Below are positions 13,115 to 15,589 of a stretch of DNA of 15,589 nucleotides, in pieces. Numbering within the stretch: the first letter of the stretch is position 1; the number at the start of each line of letters is the position of its first letter. A program made the translations under genes and the position numbers. The notes beneath the pieces were generated by a model. It did not search any database. It saw only the letters and a program-made list of their open reading frames with translations, and was not told where the DNA came from. This DNA comes from an uncultured Collinsella sp. (lineage in GTDB: Bacteria; Actinomycetota; Coriobacteriia; Coriobacteriales; Coriobacteriaceae), in contig USOG01000017.1 in assembly GCA_900556365.1 (NCBI GenBank), positions 1-15,589 of the forward strand, read 5' to 3'.

Positions 13115-15556
13115 CTACCCCAGCGAGCGGTTGAGGGAGCCGAGCTCGTCGTTGCCCATGGTGCGCCACATTTGGAAGATGCAACCGCGTGCCAGGAAAA
13201 AGAAGCCGTTGTCGACCAGTTGCACAGCGGCATCTGCCAGCTGATTCGTCACGGCGGACACTGGCGGCAGCTCGAGTCCAGCCTTGCGGATGGTCTCGAC
13301 CGCCTCCTCGAACGTCGGAGGCTCGCTGACGCCCATCTCATTCATAAGGCCCTGCATTTCTTCCAGCGCGCTACTGCCCGACTCCTCGCCGCGCGGCACC
13401 AGACGGTAACAAGCCAGCGCCAGGTCGAGCTGATCGCAATTCCAATAGGCAAACGCCAAGCGATAGAACAGGTAGCCGATTGCAGAACGATCGCTGGCAA
13501 TACGTAGGCCGTGGCGCGCCACCTCGATAATCTCGTCAAAGCGCTCCAGACGCGCAAGCACGTTGATGAGCGCAAAGTGCGATTGCATGGACGAGCGTGC
13601 CAGATCGTAAAGATGGCGCACCTCGGGCAGTGCTCGTTCAAAGTCCTCTTGCTCGGCGTAAAAGCTGCAGATCTCGTGCTGGGCAAAGTACAGCGCATCG
13701 GGCGCACGAAGGATTCGCACAGAGCGGTCTTCTTCCAACACCGGTAGCACCATGCGTACCAGCTGGTTATCGCAAAACTGCGTTTGAACCGGACCTGTCG
13801 CCAAAAGCTCGGCGACGGCGCACTTAGCCTCCAACTCCTCGACAAGACGGGAAAAGCCTTCAAAGGCACCTGTACGGTCGACTTTTGCCTGCTCGCGCAA
13901 TTCAACAACGCGGGCCACGTATGGGTCGTCGTCCTCTTCCATGACCTCCAACTCGTCAGCCGTATCGGCAAGCAGCAGATCGCGCAGCGCCGGCGGCAGT
14001 GTGCGATGGTCATCACGCGGACGAGCATGAACCTCCGCAGGCTCAATCGTCTCCGGAGCGGTTGACTCATACGCCTCAAGCACACGCTTGCACGGCATAT
14101 CGTCCATGTCCATGCTCTCAAGATCCTTGGCGACAGGCACGCAATCGGCCAGATAGGCCGCGCGCCCAAAGAAATACGTTGCGACAACGCGCTCGCCCTG
14201 CTCACTGTCGGGAGCAGCAATCTGCACATAGCAGCGCGTGATGCAGGTGCCCGCGGCAAAACACGCTGCCGCAAGCGTAAGTGCCACGCGCGCATCGTGC
14301 TCCGCGGCCCAGATCGCGCGCATGTCCTCGTCCAGCTCGCACCAGGCGTCATCCTGAGCGTCGTATTCACGTTGCGGCATGGCATCAACGACAGACCGCC
14401 CAAACCGAACGAGCATAATCCCCTCGGCAACGTTTGCCCGATAGGTATAGTCGAGCCGTGTGACCACGTTAAGCGCCTCGACAATACGCGCGAAGCGGGT
14501 ACGCACATCCCACTCACCGCCCGGCTGGCAAGCCACCGTACCCGGTTTGCCCCACGGGTTATCGCTCGAGGCCGTATCGAGCAGTCGGGGAACATCGTTG
14601 GTCGTCTTGGCGATATGCCACGCATCAAAGAGCGCGCAGCCCTCAAGGCTCGGCGAGGATGCCGCAGGGGCCAATCCGGCCCCGATGCGCTCGAGGATGC
14701 CAGAGAGGCGGTTGAGACGGCACTCGATGGCAAGCAGCATGTCAATCTCGTCCTGGTCCAGCAGGCTACGATCAAAATTGAGATAGAAAAGCTTTGAGCG
14801 ATCGATGCGAGCCAGGCTCATCTCGGACTTGGCGGCGATGGTGCGCAGTCGGGGCAAGTCGACCTCGCTCATAAGGGCGGCCGCATAACGCTCGATACCG
14901 CTCGGATTCTCGGCATGGTCGACACGGTAGAGCAGCGTCTCGATAGCGTCAGGTAGCGGTGCCGTGTTAAAGCCCAAAAACACCTCGACCGGCTCGGGCA
15001 ACTTTACGAGCTTTATTTTGTCGACAACGTTTTGCATGTCCGCATCGAGACCGTCGACGCCCGCCGTGTTCGCAATAGCGCTTTCGGAGTTGGCAAATAT
15101 CACGTAGCGCAAGAACATCGAGGCCATGAACTCGCCGTAAGGAAGGGCGCGGGTCGAATTCCATGTCTCGTGGTCGGACTGCTCGCGCATGGGGCCTTCG
15201 GGAGAGCCGGCAGTTTGCGCACACGTACGCATTGCACCGTTGGCTTCCCTTACCATAATCTCACCAATACTGGAATCCGACTCGTCAAGGACCAGCTCCA
15301 TGTCGGGATCGTTGGGCAGCGGAGCCTCGCTAACGGGGCGGTCCACCTTGTACACCTCACCCGAAACGCTTACGTAGCCCAAAAGCGACACATGGCTTTT
15401 GCCAACGAATTCGACGACATAACAAGATTCATGCTGGTCCTCGCCAAAGAGTTTCCAGACCACGCCATATGAGCGCCCCGCAGGCTGCTCGGGCATCGCC
15501 GGAAAGCGCTTCTTGGGATCGAGAAACCTGAGCTTGTATGTCGGACGCTCTGCCAC
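13115..15556 (-). CDS. Uncharacterised 813-residue protein with TPR-like C-terminal repeats
   Basis: I do not recognise this family. It is a large soluble-looking protein: no signal peptide and no membrane helix. The N-terminal third (to about 300) is mixed alpha/beta and opens KLRFLDPKKRFPAMPEQPAGRSYGVVWKLF. An acidic linker (ADELEVMEEDDDPY) lies near residues 535-550. From about 626 to 720 there are repeated helical pairs with TPR-like spacing: HEICSFYAEQEDFERALPEV, SHFALINVLARLERFDEIIE and YLFYRLAFAYWNCDQLDLAL. A last helical region ends in RGCIFQMWRTMGNDELGSLN. The start is GTG at 15556 with AGGGTG seven bases upstream; an in-frame TGA lies three codons before it, so no earlier start is possible. 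Such TPR segments usually mediate protein contacts. It is separate from the tRNA and has no co-directional partner in the window. Confidence 0.8.
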   Translation of the reverse strand: MAERPTYKLRFLDPKKRFPAMPEQPAGRSYGVVWKLFGEDQHESCYVVEFVGKSHVSLLGYVSVSGEVYKVDRPVSEAPLPNDPDMELVLDESDSSIGEIMVREANGAMRTCAQTAGSPEGPMREQSDHETWNSTRALPYGEFMASMFLRYVIFANSESAIANTAGVDGLDADMQNVVDKIKLVKLPEPVEVFLGFNTAPLPDAIETLLYRVDHAENPSGIERYAAALMSEVDLPRLRTIAAKSEMSLARIDRSKLFYLNFDRSLLDQDEIDMLLAIECRLNRLSGILERIGAGLAPAASSPSLEGCALFDAWHIAKTTNDVPRLLDTASSDNPWGKPGTVACQPGGEWDVRTRFARIVEALNVVTRLDYTYRANVAEGIMLVRFGRSVVDAMPQREYDAQDDAWCELDEDMRAIWAAEHDARVALTLAAACFAAGTCITRCYVQIAAPDSEQGERVVATYFFGRAAYLADCVPVAKDLESMDMDDMPCKRVLEAYESTAPETIEPAEVHARPRDDHRTLPPALRDLLLADTADELEVMEEDDDPYVARVVELREQAKVDRTGAFEGFSRLVEELEAKCAVAELLATGPVQTQFCDNQLVRMVLPVLEEDRSVRILRAPDALYFAQHEICSFYAEQEDFERALPEVRHLYDLARSSMQSHFALINVLARLERFDEIIEVARHGLRIASDRSAIGYLFYRLAFAYWNCDQLDLALACYRLVPRGEESGSSALEEMQGLMNEMGVSEPPTFEEAVETIRKAGLELPPVSAVTNQLADAAVQLVDNGFFFLARGCIFQMWRTMGNDELGSLNRSLG

Positions 15557-15589
15557 GAAGTATCACCCTGATCGGTCGCTTGAAGAAGG

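Noticed and set aside
12070..13233. Minus-strand open frame of 387 codons over the carboxypeptidase end and the tRNA-Ser
   Set aside because: It crosses a tRNA gene and two terminators and is antisense to a clear gene.

Overview
The window looks like a chromosomal segment from a high-GC, Gram-positive-type anaerobe, most probably an actinobacterium of the class Coriobacteriia (Collinsella-like). The reasons are a YhgE/Pip membrane protein, a CpsC-CpsD-CpsB phosphotyrosine module of Gram-positive architecture, VanR/VanS-like and PhoB/PhoR-like two-component systems, a PBP5-type carboxypeptidase, GTG starts with strong GGAGG-type ribosome sites, and a tRNA-Ser gene with encoded CCA. The taxonomic call is inference from gene families and style; no 16S or marker gene was compared. 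No transposase, phage gene or CRISPR array was seen.

Layout: positions 1-810 (minus) hold the N-terminal part of a YhgE/Pip-family protein cut by the window edge. A spacer of about 260 bases carries a candidate yhgE promoter with a palindrome in its spacer, and a long inverted repeat that probably ends htpG. htpG (1073-3097, minus) follows, with a structured leader and a small repeat cluster upstream. Then, reading against the coordinates, a compact minus-strand operon cpsC-cpsD-cpsB-GNAT acetyltransferase spans 5904 down to 3300. Next are two two-component systems flanking a lone pstB: RR2/HK2 (VanRS-like, 11260-9300), pstB (9196-8321), and RR1/HK1 (PhoB/PhoR-like, 8256-6100), all minus strand and closely spaced. 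Divergent from RR2 is a plus-strand D,D-carboxypeptidase gene (11458-12798). It ends in an intrinsic terminator, followed by a tRNA T-arm remnant and a minus-strand tRNA-Ser(GCT). The last 2.4 kb is one minus-strand gene for an 813-residue protein of unknown function with TPR-like helical repeats near its C-terminus.

The genes read as a cell-envelope and stress neighbourhood. A phosphate-responsive ATPase and TCS sit beside a VanRS-like TCS that shares a divergent promoter region with a peptidoglycan carboxypeptidase, and beside a tyrosine-kinase/phosphatase module that normally controls capsule chain length. None of these modules has its usual companions: pstS/C/A and phoU are missing beside pstB, vanHAX-type genes are missing beside VanRS, and glycosyltransferases are missing beside cpsBCD. 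The most interesting leads are these isolated regulatory modules, several palindromes placed in promoter regions, and the uncharacterised 813-residue protein.
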